Part shown: one piece after another, positions 1-8,860 of the stretch
Layout of the letters: the number at the start of each line of letters is the position of its first letter
Position numbering within the stretch: the stretch's first letter is position 1
Assembly (NCBI RefSeq): GCF_042140125.1
Contig: NZ_CP159473.1
Strand: one strand, 5' to 3'
DNA: 64,000 nucleotides
Source: Rhodophyticola sp017644125
GTDB lineage: Bacteria > Pseudomonadota > Alphaproteobacteria > Rhodobacterales > Rhodobacteraceae
Program-made: the position numbers and the translations under genes
Notes under the pieces: generated by a model
Told to the model about the DNA's origin: nothing
Seen by the model: the letters and a program-made list of their open reading frames with translations, nothing else
Database searches by the model: none

Positions 1-265
1 TCGCCGCGCAGCAGCCGGGCAGGTCACAGGGCCGGTTAGGGCCCAGGAAGATTGCCCTTGAAAACAGGGCCAATGAACGGGTGGCGCTGACATTGTCGCG
101 CTATCGGAGACAAACCGCGATGACACGCGCGCGACAAACCCCGATACGAACCAACGTGGCTTCGGCCCGTCCGGTGGGCATGTCGGCGCGCGTCCTCGCC
201 ATTTCAGGACAACATGGCAGCCATGCCGCCCGACGGGCGGGCAAGGGGCCATGCGCAAGGATAAC
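1..265. other. leader region before rne, no gene supported
   Basis: No credible coding frame is visible here. It is probably the promoter and 5' untranslated region of rne. A short GC-rich hairpin (CCGCCC-GA-CGGGCGG) lies near 231-245, shortly before the rne start. Long RNase E leaders are used for autoregulation in enterobacteria; whether this one is, cannot be judged from sequence alone. Confidence 0.4.
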
Positions 266-3031
266 ATGGCAAAAAAGATGCTTATCGATGCCACACACGC
301 GGAAGAGACCCGCGTTGTCGTGGCAGACGGAACCAAGGTCGAGGAGTTCGACTTCGAGTCGCTGAACAAGCGGCAACTGGCAGGAAACATCTATCTCGCA
401 AAGATCACCCGGGTGGAGCCATCGCTTCAGGCGGCCTTTGTGGATTATGGCGGCAATCGCCACGGCTTTCTCGCCTTTTCCGAAATTCATCCCGATTACT
501 ATCAGATCCCGACGGCGGATCGCGAAGCGCTGCTGGCCGAGGAACGGGAATATGCCGAGGCGATGGCCGCGACAGAAGACGAGCCGCGCCCGAAGCGGCG
601 CAGCCGCAGCCGCCGACGGAAGGGCGGCGAGACCAGGGCCGAGAGCGCCGCGCATGACGTGGTGACACGGGGCGAGGCCCGCGCGCCGTCGGGCATGGAT
701 GTCGTCGATCTGGGCGATGAAGACGAGGATGAGATCGCAACGACCGATCTGCACGATGTCGCCGCCGAAGCACCGGGCGCCTCCGAGGACGGGACGCAGG
801 CGGACGCGGTCGAGGAGGATGCACGGGATGCCGCCGAAGCGGACATCTCCGAGACGGGTGCCGATGACGACGGCTCCGAAGAGGATGGCGCCGAGGATAA
901 CGGGGCCGATGACGGCGACGCGGACAGCGCCGAACAGGATGATGTGGATACGGTCGCCGACGATGACGACCAGGAAGATATCCGCCCCGTCCGCAAGCCG
1001 CGCCCCCGGAAATACAAGATCCAGGAGGTGGTGAAGGTTCGCCAGATCATGCTGGTGCAGGTCGTCAAAGAAGAGCGCGGCAACAAGGGCGCGGCGCTGA
1101 CCACTTATCTGTCTCTGGCCGGCCGCTATTGCGTGCTGATGCCGAACACGGCCCGTGGCGGCGGGATTTCCCGCAAGATCACGCTGGCCGCGGATCGCAA
1201 GAAGCTCAAGGAGATCGCGACCGGTCTGGACGTGCCTCAGGGGGCGGGGCTGATCGTGCGGACGGCGGGCGCGAAACGCACCAAGGCCGAGATCAAGCGG
1301 GACTACGAATATCTGCAACGGCAATGGGAGCAGGTGCGCGCGCTGACGCTCAAATCCATCGCGCCGGCCCCGATCTATGAAGAAGGCAACCTGATCCACC
1401 GGTCGATCCGCGATCTCTACAACCGTGAGATCGACGAGGTTCTGGTGGAGGGCGAGGCCGGGTATCGTCAGGCCAAGGACTTCATGAAGATGATCATGCC
1501 GTCCCACGCCAAGAACGTGAAACAGTACACCGATCCGATGCCGCTTTTCGCGCGGCACAAGGTCGAGGGCTATCTGGCCGACATGTTCAACCCTGTGGTG
1601 CAGCTGAAATCCGGCGGCTACATCGTGATCGGCGTGACCGAGGCGCTGGTGGCGATCGACGTGAACTCCGGCCGGGCCACCAAGGAAGGCTCGATCGAAG
1701 AGACCGCGACCAAGACCAATCTGGAGGCCGCCGAAGAGGTGGCGCGCCAGGTGCGCCTGCGCGATCTGGCAGGCCTGATCGTGATCGACTTCATCGACAT
1801 GGATGACCGGCGCAACAACGCCGCGGTCGAGAAGCGGATCAAGGACAAGTTGAAAACCGACCGCGCCCGCATTCAGGTGGGCCGGATTTCGGCCTTCGGG
1901 CTGATGGAAATGTCGCGTCAGAGGCTGCGTCCGGGCATGCTGGAGGCGACGACCCAGCCCTGCCACGCCTGCCACGGTACGGGTCTTGTCCGCTCCGATG
2001 ACAGCCTTGCGCTGTCGATCCTGCGCCAGCTGGAGGAGGAGGGGACACGCCGCCGGTCGCGCGAGGTGTTGCTGACGGCGCCGGTGGGCATCGTGAATTT
2101 CATCATGAATGTGAAACGCGAGTATCTGGCTGCGATCGAGGCGCGGTATGGCCTGTCGATCCGGATCGAGGCCGACCCGCATCTGGTCGCCCCGGACTAC
2201 AAGATCGAGAAGTTCAAGACTGCCACCCGCAGGGTGCCGGAGGCCGCGCCGATCGTGTCGATGGATGCCGCCCTGATGGACGAGATCGAGGAAGAAGCCG
2301 TTGCCGACGAGGTTGAGGTCGCGGATGTTCCGGAGGTCTCCGACGGGGAGGAAAACGGCACCAAGCGCAAACGCCGCCGCCGTCGCGGGGGCCGTGGCCG
2401 CCGCAAGACCAATGCGGAGACGAGTGACGAGAGCAATGGCGAGGGCGCGGCCGACGAAGCGCTGCAAGAGGCCGACGGGCAGGATGCACCCGAAGCGGTA
2501 GCGGAGGAGAACACCGCAGCCGAGGTGCCTGAAACGGAAGCGCCTGCCGAGGTGGCGGCCCCCGATCAGGAGAACGCCGCCGAAAACGCCGAGGAGGGGG
2601 AGACCAAGCCCAAGCGCCGCCGCTCCCGCGGGGGACGTGGCCGCAAGAAGACCGACGAGGCGCCGGCCGAAGAGGCCGCCGAGGAGGCACCGGCCGAAGA
2701 GGAGGTCGCCGCGGCGAGCGATGAAGAGCCCGTGAGCGAGCCCCCCGCGCCCGAAGTCAAGGCGAAGAGGACGCGGCGCAAAAAGGCCGCGCCGGCAATC
2801 GCTGAGGCACCCGCCGCGGAGCCTGATACCGAAGCGGCCGTGGCAACCGAAGAGGCGCCCGAACCCGCCGCCGCGCCGGAGCCCGAGCCCGCACCGGAGC
2901 CGGTTCTGGAAACAGCGGAGGTCACGGCGGATCCTGCACCGGAACCTGCCCCCGAGCCGCAGCCGGAGACGCAGGCCGCGCCCGAGAAACCGGCCAAGCC
3001 GAAACGCAAGGGCTGGTGGTCGCTCGGCTGA
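266..3031 (+). CDS. rne: ribonuclease E
   Basis: Single-strand endoribonuclease that starts mRNA decay and processes rRNA and tRNA precursors, and scaffolds the degradosome. Start chosen at ATG 266 (MAKKMLIDATH), the usual alphaproteobacterial N-terminus, rather than the ATG five codons upstream. An N-terminal S1 domain (from about residue 35) is split by an acidic, Asp/Glu-rich insertion at roughly residues 90-245, after which the S1 fold resumes (KYKIQEV...). The DNase I-like catalytic part carries Asp465 (VAIDVNSGRAT) and Asp508 (LIVIDFIDM). The Zn-link is CHACHGTG with Cys566 and Cys569. The tail from about residue 660 is low complexity, alternating Arg-rich blocks (KRKRRRRRGGRGRR type) with Glu/Ala/Pro stretches, as expected for an RNA- and partner-binding degradosome scaffold. 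921 residues. A strong hairpin follows at 3066-3092. Confidence 0.97.
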   Translation: MAKKMLIDATHAEETRVVVADGTKVEEFDFESLNKRQLAGNIYLAKITRVEPSLQAAFVDYGGNRHGFLAFSEIHPDYYQIPTADREALLAEEREYAEAMAATEDEPRPKRRSRSRRRKGGETRAESAAHDVVTRGEARAPSGMDVVDLGDEDEDEIATTDLHDVAAEAPGASEDGTQADAVEEDARDAAEADISETGADDDGSEEDGAEDNGADDGDADSAEQDDVDTVADDDDQEDIRPVRKPRPRKYKIQEVVKVRQIMLVQVVKEERGNKGAALTTYLSLAGRYCVLMPNTARGGGISRKITLAADRKKLKEIATGLDVPQGAGLIVRTAGAKRTKAEIKRDYEYLQRQWEQVRALTLKSIAPAPIYEEGNLIHRSIRDLYNREIDEVLVEGEAGYRQAKDFMKMIMPSHAKNVKQYTDPMPLFARHKVEGYLADMFNPVVQLKSGGYIVIGVTEALVAIDVNSGRATKEGSIEETATKTNLEAAEEVARQVRLRDLAGLIVIDFIDMDDRRNNAAVEKRIKDKLKTDRARIQVGRISAFGLMEMSRQRLRPGMLEATTQPCHACHGTGLVRSDDSLALSILRQLEEEGTRRRSREVLLTAPVGIVNFIMNVKREYLAAIEARYGLSIRIEADPHLVAPDYKIEKFKTATRRVPEAAPIVSMDAALMDEIEEEAVADEVEVADVPEVSDGEENGTKRKRRRRRGGRGRRKTNAETSDESNGEGAADEALQEADGQDAPEAVAEENTAAEVPETEAPAEVAAPDQENAAENAEEGETKPKRRRSRGGRGRKKTDEAPAEEAAEEAPAEEEVAAASDEEPVSEPPAPEVKAKRTRRKKAAPAIAEAPAAEPDTEAAVATEEAPEPAAAPEPEPAPEPVLETAEVTADPAPEPAPEPQPETQAAPEKPAKPKRKGWWSLG

Positions 3032-3065
3032 CGGGCGCGCGTCGGACCCATTGAAGACCAGATTG

Positions 3066-3092
3066 CAAAGGGCGCCCCGGTGGCGCCCTTTG
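3066..3092. terminator. hairpin terminator shared by rne and the sulfotransferase gene
   Basis: A perfect 11-bp stem (CAAAGGGCGCC / GGCGCCCTTTG) with a 5-nt loop lies between the convergent ends of rne and the Stf0-like gene. Because the arms carry AAA/TTT it can act in both directions, although the T-tract is short. Confidence 0.75.
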
Positions 3093-3153
3093 TCATTCCG
3101 TGGCTTGCCCGCCTGTTTTATGCCCGCGACCGCCGGTGGGCCCTTTGGAGGTG

Positions 3154-3942
3154 TCAATGCGGGTGGCGTTCCGCTTCGTGAGCGGCTAATCGCAGGTCGG
3201 CCCGAAAGCGCGTTGCCCAGTCGTGATTGGTCCGGTCAGCCAGCTTCGCGACCGTCGGCGTCACGCCGGCTGCGGCCTCCCGGTTCAGGCCAAGTTCGGC
3301 CAACAGGCCGCGCAATGTCCCGACCGGGTCGGCTGCAAGCGTTTCATACGTGATCCGCAGCGGTTCGATGCCTTCGGCGTCGAACCAGCGGGTCCACTCG
3401 CGATCAAAGGAAAGGAAGCGATCATGATGCTCCCGGATCTCGCGGCCATCATAAACCGGAGGGCGCGGCGGAGAGACGCGCTCAAGCTCCGTGCCGTCCG
3501 ATGCCCGATGCCAAAGGCCGGTCTGATTGGCCATCGCGCAAGACACCGCCTGCTCGACCTTGTCGAGCCGGGTCAGGTGAATGAAGGCGGTGCGCCCGAA
3601 GGTCATCTCGAAACGCTGCAAATCGGTTGCCGGTTCGGGGTGAAGCACCGCCAGTTTCCGGGCGAAAAAATCGAAGCTGTGTCGCTGCAGCCTGAGCCCG
3701 AAGATCCCGGTCTCGCGCCGCCCCTTGGCAAGCGCGACCTGGACTATATCGGCGAGCATGTCCTTTTCCGGGGCGGATGCGGCGGGCGACAGGCCAAGGG
3801 CACTGGCCCAATCAGCCACGGACGGTTTGTGGAAATAGGAGGCGGGGTTGCCCGATACCCCGGTTGCCGCCAGAAGCTGGCAAAGCAGAGTGCTGCCGCT
3901 TCGCGGTGACGTGCAGATGACATAGGACGCGAATTCAGCCAT
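3154..3942 (-). CDS. Stf0-family sulfotransferase
   Basis: Predicted PAPS-dependent sulfotransferase of the Stf0 type, the family of mycobacterial trehalose 2-sulfotransferase. The N-terminus has the phosphosulfate-binding loop (CTSPRSGSTLLCQLL, about residues 9-23), and the 3'-phosphate-binding region is suggested by RLDKVEQAVSCAMANQTGLWH. At about 262 residues it is the normal length. Start taken at ATG 3942; an in-frame GTG lies one codon upstream. The substrate cannot be told from sequence. In bacteria outside mycobacteria these enzymes are usually guessed to modify surface glycans or small sugars. It lies downstream of the M48/DsbA pair on the same strand, separated by about 120 bp, so cotranscription is possible but not shown. 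Confidence 0.85.
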   Translation of the reverse strand: MAEFASYVICTSPRSGSTLLCQLLAATGVSGNPASYFHKPSVADWASALGLSPAASAPEKDMLADIVQVALAKGRRETGIFGLRLQRHSFDFFARKLAVLHPEPATDLQRFEMTFGRTAFIHLTRLDKVEQAVSCAMANQTGLWHRASDGTELERVSPPRPPVYDGREIREHHDRFLSFDREWTRWFDAEGIEPLRITYETLAADPVGTLRGLLAELGLNREAAAGVTPTVAKLADRTNHDWATRFRADLRLAAHEAERHPH

Positions 3943-4063
3943 CACTCACTCTTCGGTGCGGGCCGCGCCCGCACGGGCAGCTATCCCGGCCATCTGGCGA
4001 CCGCGCGACGGGCAAACAGGCGCTATCGCGCCTTTCCCGCCACGCGGCCGGGGGGGGCAGGGC

Positions 4064-4822
4064 TCAGTTCGCTTCGGCCCGCAACTGCTCCGCCAGTTCC
4101 GCCATCGCCTCGTAGGGCAGGTAGCCACGCAGCAACTGGTCGCCCATCACGAAACTGGGTGTCCCGCTGATCTGCAAACGCTGTGCCAGCGCGTAATTCT
4201 CCTCCAGCACCCGGTCGATCTCGGGGGCGTCGATGCCGGCCAGAATCGCCTCCGCGTCGAAGCCAAGCTCGGTGGCAATCCGGCTCAGGCTCTCTTCGGA
4301 CACCTCCGCGCGCATCACCATCATCGCATCGTGAAGATCCTTGTAGGCCGCATCGCCCTCGATGATCCGGGTCGAGAGCGCGAAGCGGGAGGCAAGCGTG
4401 GACTGCTCGCCCAGAATCGGGAACTCCTTGATCACGAATTGGATATTGCCATCGCTTTCAAGCAGTTGCTCCACCTCCGGAAAGGCACGCCGGCAGAAGC
4501 CGCAGCGGTAATCGAGAAACTCCACCAGCACGAGATCGCCCTCGGGGTTGCCCCCTTCCCAGGAGGTTTCGGAGTTGAAGAGCGCCTCCGCATTGGCCGC
4601 CACGAGGTCCATGTCCTGCGCCGCCTCGGCCGCGGCCTGGCGCTGTTCCAGAACCGCGATCGCCTCCATCAGCACTTCGGGATTTTCGAGCAGATAGGCC
4701 CGCACCTCCGCCCGGAAGGCCGCGCGCTCCGTATCGGTCAGGGCGTCCAGATCGACGGCGAGGGCAGGGCCGCTCAGGATCAGCATCAATCCGGTCAGGG
4801 CGGCGGCAAAAAACGATTTCAT
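4064..4822 (-). CDS. DsbA-family periplasmic thiol oxidoreductase
   Basis: Secreted thioredoxin-fold protein, predicted to form or rearrange disulfides in the periplasm. Signal peptide at residues 1-22 (MKSFFAAALTGLML...), then a helical N-terminal segment rich in Glu/Ala of the kind seen in ScsC/BdbD/Com1-like proteins, which can mediate oligomerisation. The DsbA domain carries the redox motif CGFC (Cys107, Cys110) and a cis-proline loop (SGTPSFVMGD). 252 residues. Start set at the ATG overlapping by one base the stop of the upstream M48 gene (TGATG), which indicates translational coupling. A role in folding envelope proteins fits its partner, a BepA-like protease. Whether it is an oxidase or an isomerase is not decidable here. 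Confidence 0.9.
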   Translation of the reverse strand: MKSFFAAALTGLMLILSGPALAVDLDALTDTERAAFRAEVRAYLLENPEVLMEAIAVLEQRQAAAEAAQDMDLVAANAEALFNSETSWEGGNPEGDLVLVEFLDYRCGFCRRAFPEVEQLLESDGNIQFVIKEFPILGEQSTLASRFALSTRIIEGDAAYKDLHDAMMVMRAEVSEESLSRIATELGFDAEAILAGIDAPEIDRVLEENYALAQRLQISGTPSFVMGDQLLRGYLPYEAMAELAEQLRAEAN

Positions 4823-6174
4823 CAGCGATTTCTCCGGCTTTGGGCGGCTCCGGCCACCCGTAACACATCTTGCGCGCGAAGCCACCCGCCCGATCCGTTG
4901 GGCAGCAGGCCGCTGGCGCGGTTGGCGTGAATTTCGGCGTCTTCCATCCGGCCCAGGATCGCGTAGCGCTCCGCCGTGACGACCGAGGCCATGCCATTGT
5001 TGCCGCCGCGGGCATAGGCCAGAGCCAGATCGCGCAGCATGCGCGGGTCGAACGGATCGCGGGCATAGGCCTGTTCCAGCACCTCGCGGGCGCGGGCATT
5101 GCCGGAGGATGTGTCCGCGGCCAGAAGCGCGCGTCCGTAGCCCGCCAGAATGAGCGGCTCCCGAGGCGCCAGTTGCACGGCGCGGGCATAGGCCTGCACG
5201 GCCTGCGGGAAATTGCGCGATTCAAACAGGATCTGCCCCTGAAGCTCCTGATAATACGGATCATCCGGGCGCATCTGCAACAGCCGCCCGACCTCGGATA
5301 TGGCCTGCGCGGCATCGGCGTTCTGGTGATGTGCGATGGCGCGCGCCAGCGTCGCGATCTCGCCCTGGTCGGTGCGGCCCGCCTGCCGGAGCGTCTGGCG
5401 CGGGGCATTGAGGAAACCGCCCAGCTTGGCGCGGGTCCGGGCGAACCAATATTGTGCCTCGGCGCTGCTTTCGGCGCCCGCCGCGCTGCCGGAGCGTCCG
5501 TTGACAAAGGCCTCGACACTGCGCACGCGATCGCGGGTCAGCGGGTGGGTGCGGACATAAGGGTCCTGCCGCCCGGCCGACAGGGCCTCCTGACCCCGAA
5601 AGATCTCCAGCACCTCCAGCATCGCGGCGGGGTCGATCCCGGCCTGAACCATGTAGCGGAGCCCGGCCTGGTCGGCGCTGGCCTCTTCGGCGCGGGTATG
5701 GGCGAAAAACAGGCGCGCGGCGGTGGACCCGGTTCCGATCGCGATCCCGGCGCCCAGGCGGCCATTGTCCGATGCCGCCCCCGCCGCCAGCGCCAGAAGC
5801 AGGCCCATGCGCGCGGCACTCTGCGCGCTGCGGGCATTGGCCGGGCGCCGGGTCAGATGGCCATTGGCGATATGGGCCGCCTCATGGGCAAGCACGGCCT
5901 GCAACTCGGCCGGGTCCTCCATCCGCATCAGCAGACCGGAATGAATGAAGATATGCCGGGCATCGGCCACGAAGGCGTTCAGCGTCCGATCGTTCACCAC
6001 GATGATCCGGGTGGAGGTCGGCAGACCCGCGGCGCGCAGGATGGGCGCCGCCAGTTCCTGCAGGCCGCGTTCGATCTCTGCGTCGCGAATGATCGAACGC
6101 GCCTCGGCCGCCCATCCGGTCAGCAAAAGGGCCAGCGCTGCGATCAGCGTCGTAAACGGGCGGCGGCGGGGCAT
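4822..6174 (-). CDS. BepA-like M48 metalloprotease with TPR repeats
   Basis: Periplasmic zinc protease with C-terminal tetratricopeptide repeats, the architecture of E. coli BepA (YfgC), which helps assemble or degrade outer-membrane proteins such as LptD. Signal peptide at residues 1-26 (PFTTLIAALALLLTGWAAEA). The zinc motif HEAAH is at residues 97-101 and a downstream Glu near 164 in RAEEASADQAGL is the likely third ligand. The second half contains several TPR-like helical pairs (ELQGQILFESRNFPQAVQAYARA and following). 450 residues. Start at ATG 6174 is preceded by a GGGAG ribosome binding site. Divergent from the aminotransferase gene across only 50 bp, and coupled to the DsbA-like gene downstream. 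Confidence 0.92.
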   Translation of the reverse strand: MPRRRPFTTLIAALALLLTGWAAEARSIIRDAEIERGLQELAAPILRAAGLPTSTRIIVVNDRTLNAFVADARHIFIHSGLLMRMEDPAELQAVLAHEAAHIANGHLTRRPANARSAQSAARMGLLLALAAGAASDNGRLGAGIAIGTGSTAARLFFAHTRAEEASADQAGLRYMVQAGIDPAAMLEVLEIFRGQEALSAGRQDPYVRTHPLTRDRVRSVEAFVNGRSGSAAGAESSAEAQYWFARTRAKLGGFLNAPRQTLRQAGRTDQGEIATLARAIAHHQNADAAQAISEVGRLLQMRPDDPYYQELQGQILFESRNFPQAVQAYARAVQLAPREPLILAGYGRALLAADTSSGNARAREVLEQAYARDPFDPRMLRDLALAYARGGNNGMASVVTAERYAILGRMEDAEIHANRASGLLPNGSGGWLRAQDVLRVAGAAQSRRNR

Positions 6175-6224
6175 TGACGTCTCCCATGGGGCCTGCTTCA
6201 ACGCGTCATCATAGGGAGGCTTTC

Positions 6225-7382
6225 ATGCGACATTCAAGCCGGGCCGAGGTTGATCCCTTCATCGTGATGGACGTGATGGAGGCCGCCCGCGCCGCCGAAG
6301 AGGCCGGTCGCCATATCATCCACATGGAGGTGGGGCAGCCGGGCACCGGCGCGCCACGGGCCGCGCGGGAGCGCCTGATCGTCGAGATGGAGGCCGGGCC
6401 GCTTGGCTACACGGTCGCCCTTGGCCGCCCCGATCTGCGTGCGGCCATCGCCGCGCTCTACGGCGAATGGTACGGCCTCGATCTGGACCCGGCGCGGGTG
6501 GTGATCACGGCGGGGGCCTCGGGCGCGTTTCTCCTCGCCTTCTCGGCGCTGTTCGATGCGGGCGACAAGGTGGCTCTGGGTGAGCCGTGCTACCCGTCCT
6601 ACCGGCAAATCCTGCGCGCGCTCAGCCTTGTGCCCGTGGGGCTGCAGACCGATCTGGCCAGCCGCTACCAGCCCCTGCCGCGGCAAATGTCCGGCGATCT
6701 GGCCGGGCTGATCGTGGCCTCCCCCGCCAATCCGACCGGCACCATGCTGGACAAGGCGGCCATGGGCGGCTTGGCCGGGGCCTGCGCGGAGCAGGGGATC
6801 TCGCTGATCTCGGACGAGATTTATCACGGTCTGCAATATGACGGGCGCGCGATTTCGGCACTGGAAGTCACCGACGAGGTTTATGTCGTCAACTCCTTCT
6901 CCAAGTATTTCTCGATGACCGGCTGGCGTCTCGGCTGGATGGTGGTGCCGCCGGATCATGTGCGGCTGATCGAACGGCTGGCGCAGAACATGTTCATCTG
7001 CCCGCCCCATGCGGCGCAGGTCGCGGCACTTGGCGCGCTCAGCCCAGAAGGCCGGGCCGAGCTGGATGGCCATCGCGCGGTCTATACCGCAAACCGGGCG
7101 CTGATGCTGGAGGGTCTCGCCGCGGCCGGTTTCGACAGGGTCGCGCCCGCGGATGGCGCGTTCTACGTCTATGCGGATGTCTCGGAGATCACCACCGACA
7201 GCCGGGCGTTCTGCACCGAGATACTGAACCACGCGGGTGTTGCGGTGACGCCGGGGCTGGATTTCGACCCGGTTCGGGGGCAGGGGACGGTGCGTTTTTC
7301 CTACGCACGCGCCACGGCGGATATCGAGGAGGGGCTGGCGCGGCTGAAAAACTTCATGTCGACGCGGGCCGCCGCCGAATAG
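6225..7382 (+). CDS. class I/II PLP-dependent aminotransferase
   Basis: Fold-type I pyridoxal-phosphate aminotransferase of about 385 residues. The PLP lysine is in SFSKYFSMTGWRLGW, the substrate-carboxylate arginine region near the C-terminus is GTVRFSYARA, and the PLP-contact segments SPANPTGT and SDEIYHGL are intact. ATG 6225 is preceded by AGGGAGG. The amino acid substrate is not recognisable; family members act on aspartate, aromatic or branched-chain amino acids. Alone between the divergent M48 gene and amiC; no operon evident. Confidence 0.9.
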   Translation: MRHSSRAEVDPFIVMDVMEAARAAEEAGRHIIHMEVGQPGTGAPRAARERLIVEMEAGPLGYTVALGRPDLRAAIAALYGEWYGLDLDPARVVITAGASGAFLLAFSALFDAGDKVALGEPCYPSYRQILRALSLVPVGLQTDLASRYQPLPRQMSGDLAGLIVASPANPTGTMLDKAAMGGLAGACAEQGISLISDEIYHGLQYDGRAISALEVTDEVYVVNSFSKYFSMTGWRLGWMVVPPDHVRLIERLAQNMFICPPHAAQVAALGALSPEGRAELDGHRAVYTANRALMLEGLAAAGFDRVAPADGAFYVYADVSEITTDSRAFCTEILNHAGVAVTPGLDFDPVRGQGTVRFSYARATADIEEGLARLKNFMSTRAAAE

Positions 7383-7494
7383 GGTGCCGGCCTCGCCAGA
7401 TCGGCGTTTTCGCGATCCGTCCGGACGCAGGATGCCTCTTGGGGCGGGCCGCCGGCTCTGCTAGTCTCCGGCAAATTCTTTCGGCGGAAGACCG

Positions 7495-8712
7495 ATGATC
7501 CGAGCAGTTTTGAGTTTTCTGATGATCTGGCTGGCGACCCCGGCCCTGGCGCAGGACTTCCGCGCCCTGGCCCGGGTTTTGCCCGCCGACAGTTCGCTGA
7601 GCGACGTGGCCGGCGGCGGCGCCCGGATGGCGCTTGCGCTGAGCCAGGCGGTGCCGTTTCGGGTGTTCACCCTGGATGACCCCGCCCGCGTCGTGGTGGA
7701 TTTCCGGGAGGTCGCCTGGGAGGGCCTGTCGGCCGATTTCGATGCCGCCGACGCGGTGGCAGGCGTCGAGACTGGCGGCGCGCTTGAGCCGGGCTGGTCG
7801 CGCATGGTGCTGGAACTGTCCCGGCCGCTCGCCGTGGCCCAGGCCGCGATGGAGACCGATCCGGCCGACGGGACGGCTACCGTTCATCTGCGGCTCGACC
7901 CCACAAGTCCGGAGGCGTTCGCGGAGACCGCGGGCGCGCCGCCCGGTGTTGCCACCTTGGTCGCACCGGCTGCGGGCGAAATGGCCCGCCCCCGGCAGAG
8001 CGGCACGGGCATGCTGGTCGTGGTGCTGGACCCGGGCCATGGCGGGCTGGACCCCGGCGCGCAGCGCGACGGCCATGACGAGGCCGATCTGATGCTGGTT
8101 TTTGCCCGCGAGTTGCGCGAAACGCTGGTGCGGTCCGGCCGGTTCGAGGTGATCCTGACGCGCGAGAGCGATGTCTTCGTGCCGCTGCCCACCCGGGTCA
8201 GCATCGCCCGCGCCGCCGGTGCGGATCTGTTCATCTCGCTGCATGCCGATGCGCTGGCCGAAGGGCGGGCGACGGGTGCGACGGTCTACACCCTGTCGGC
8301 AACCGCGTCCGATGAAGCCTCCGCCGCGCTGGCGGAACGCCATGACCGGGCGGATCTGCTGGCCGGGATCGATCTCAGCGGCAGCGACGATGTGGTGGCG
8401 GGCGTCCTGATGGATCTGGCGCGGCTGGAAACCGACCCGCGCTCGGATGCGCTGGCCGATGCGCTGGTGGCGGGCATCGCGGCAGCCGAAGGCGATCTGC
8501 ACAGCCGCCCGAGGCTGGAGGCGGGGTTTACCGTGCTGAAAGCCGCGGATATCCCCTCGGTTCTGGTGGAACTGGGGTTCATGTCCGAGCCGGAGGATCT
8601 GGCCAACCTTGTGGATCCGGTCTGGCGCGCGCTGATGCAGGCCACGATGCGCGACGCCATTCTGGAATGGGCGGTGGAGGATGCGGCGGCGGCCACGCTC
8701 TTGCGGCAATAG
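7495..8712 (+). CDS. amiC: N-acetylmuramoyl-L-alanine amidase (AmiC-type)
   Basis: Periplasmic zinc amidase that removes peptide stems from peptidoglycan during septum splitting. Signal peptide at residues 1-19 (MIRAVLSFLMIWLATPALA), then an AMIN domain (about 25-130) that in this family targets the enzyme to the division site, then the Amidase_3 domain from about 175. The zinc ligands and catalytic residues are in VVLDPGHGGLDPGA (His), FISLHADA (His) and LVELGFMS (Glu). 405 residues, normal for AmiC. Directly upstream of PBP1A, pairing a peptidoglycan hydrolase with a synthase. Confidence 0.93.
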   Translation: MIRAVLSFLMIWLATPALAQDFRALARVLPADSSLSDVAGGGARMALALSQAVPFRVFTLDDPARVVVDFREVAWEGLSADFDAADAVAGVETGGALEPGWSRMVLELSRPLAVAQAAMETDPADGTATVHLRLDPTSPEAFAETAGAPPGVATLVAPAAGEMARPRQSGTGMLVVVLDPGHGGLDPGAQRDGHDEADLMLVFARELRETLVRSGRFEVILTRESDVFVPLPTRVSIARAAGADLFISLHADALAEGRATGATVYTLSATASDEASAALAERHDRADLLAGIDLSGSDDVVAGVLMDLARLETDPRSDALADALVAGIAAAEGDLHSRPRLEAGFTVLKAADIPSVLVELGFMSEPEDLANLVDPVWRALMQATMRDAILEWAVEDAAAATLLRQ

Positions 8713-8802
8713 CAGGGCGCACCGCCCGGATCGCAGGACAGGTGCCGGGCTACCCGGGCACGGGGCCGCGGTTTTGTGATCGCGGAAAGATGCCTGTGGC
8801 TT

Positions 8803-8831
8803 TTGACCCCGCCCGCCGGGACCCCTATAAG
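8803..8831 (+). promoter_or_regulatory. sigma70-type promoter of the PBP1A gene
   Basis: TTGACC, a 17-bp spacer and TATAAG, ending about 30 bp before the PBP1A start codon. It suggests the gene is transcribed independently of amiC. Confidence 0.7.
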
Positions 8832-8860
8832 CGGGCATCAGGTGGCGGCACAGGTTCGAC

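Noticed and set aside
101..3157. A continuous 1018-codon open frame antisense to rne
   Set aside because: Long antisense frames are common in high-GC DNA. The product is low-complexity Arg/Gly/Leu and follows the codon pattern of rne on the other strand, which has clear RNase E motifs.
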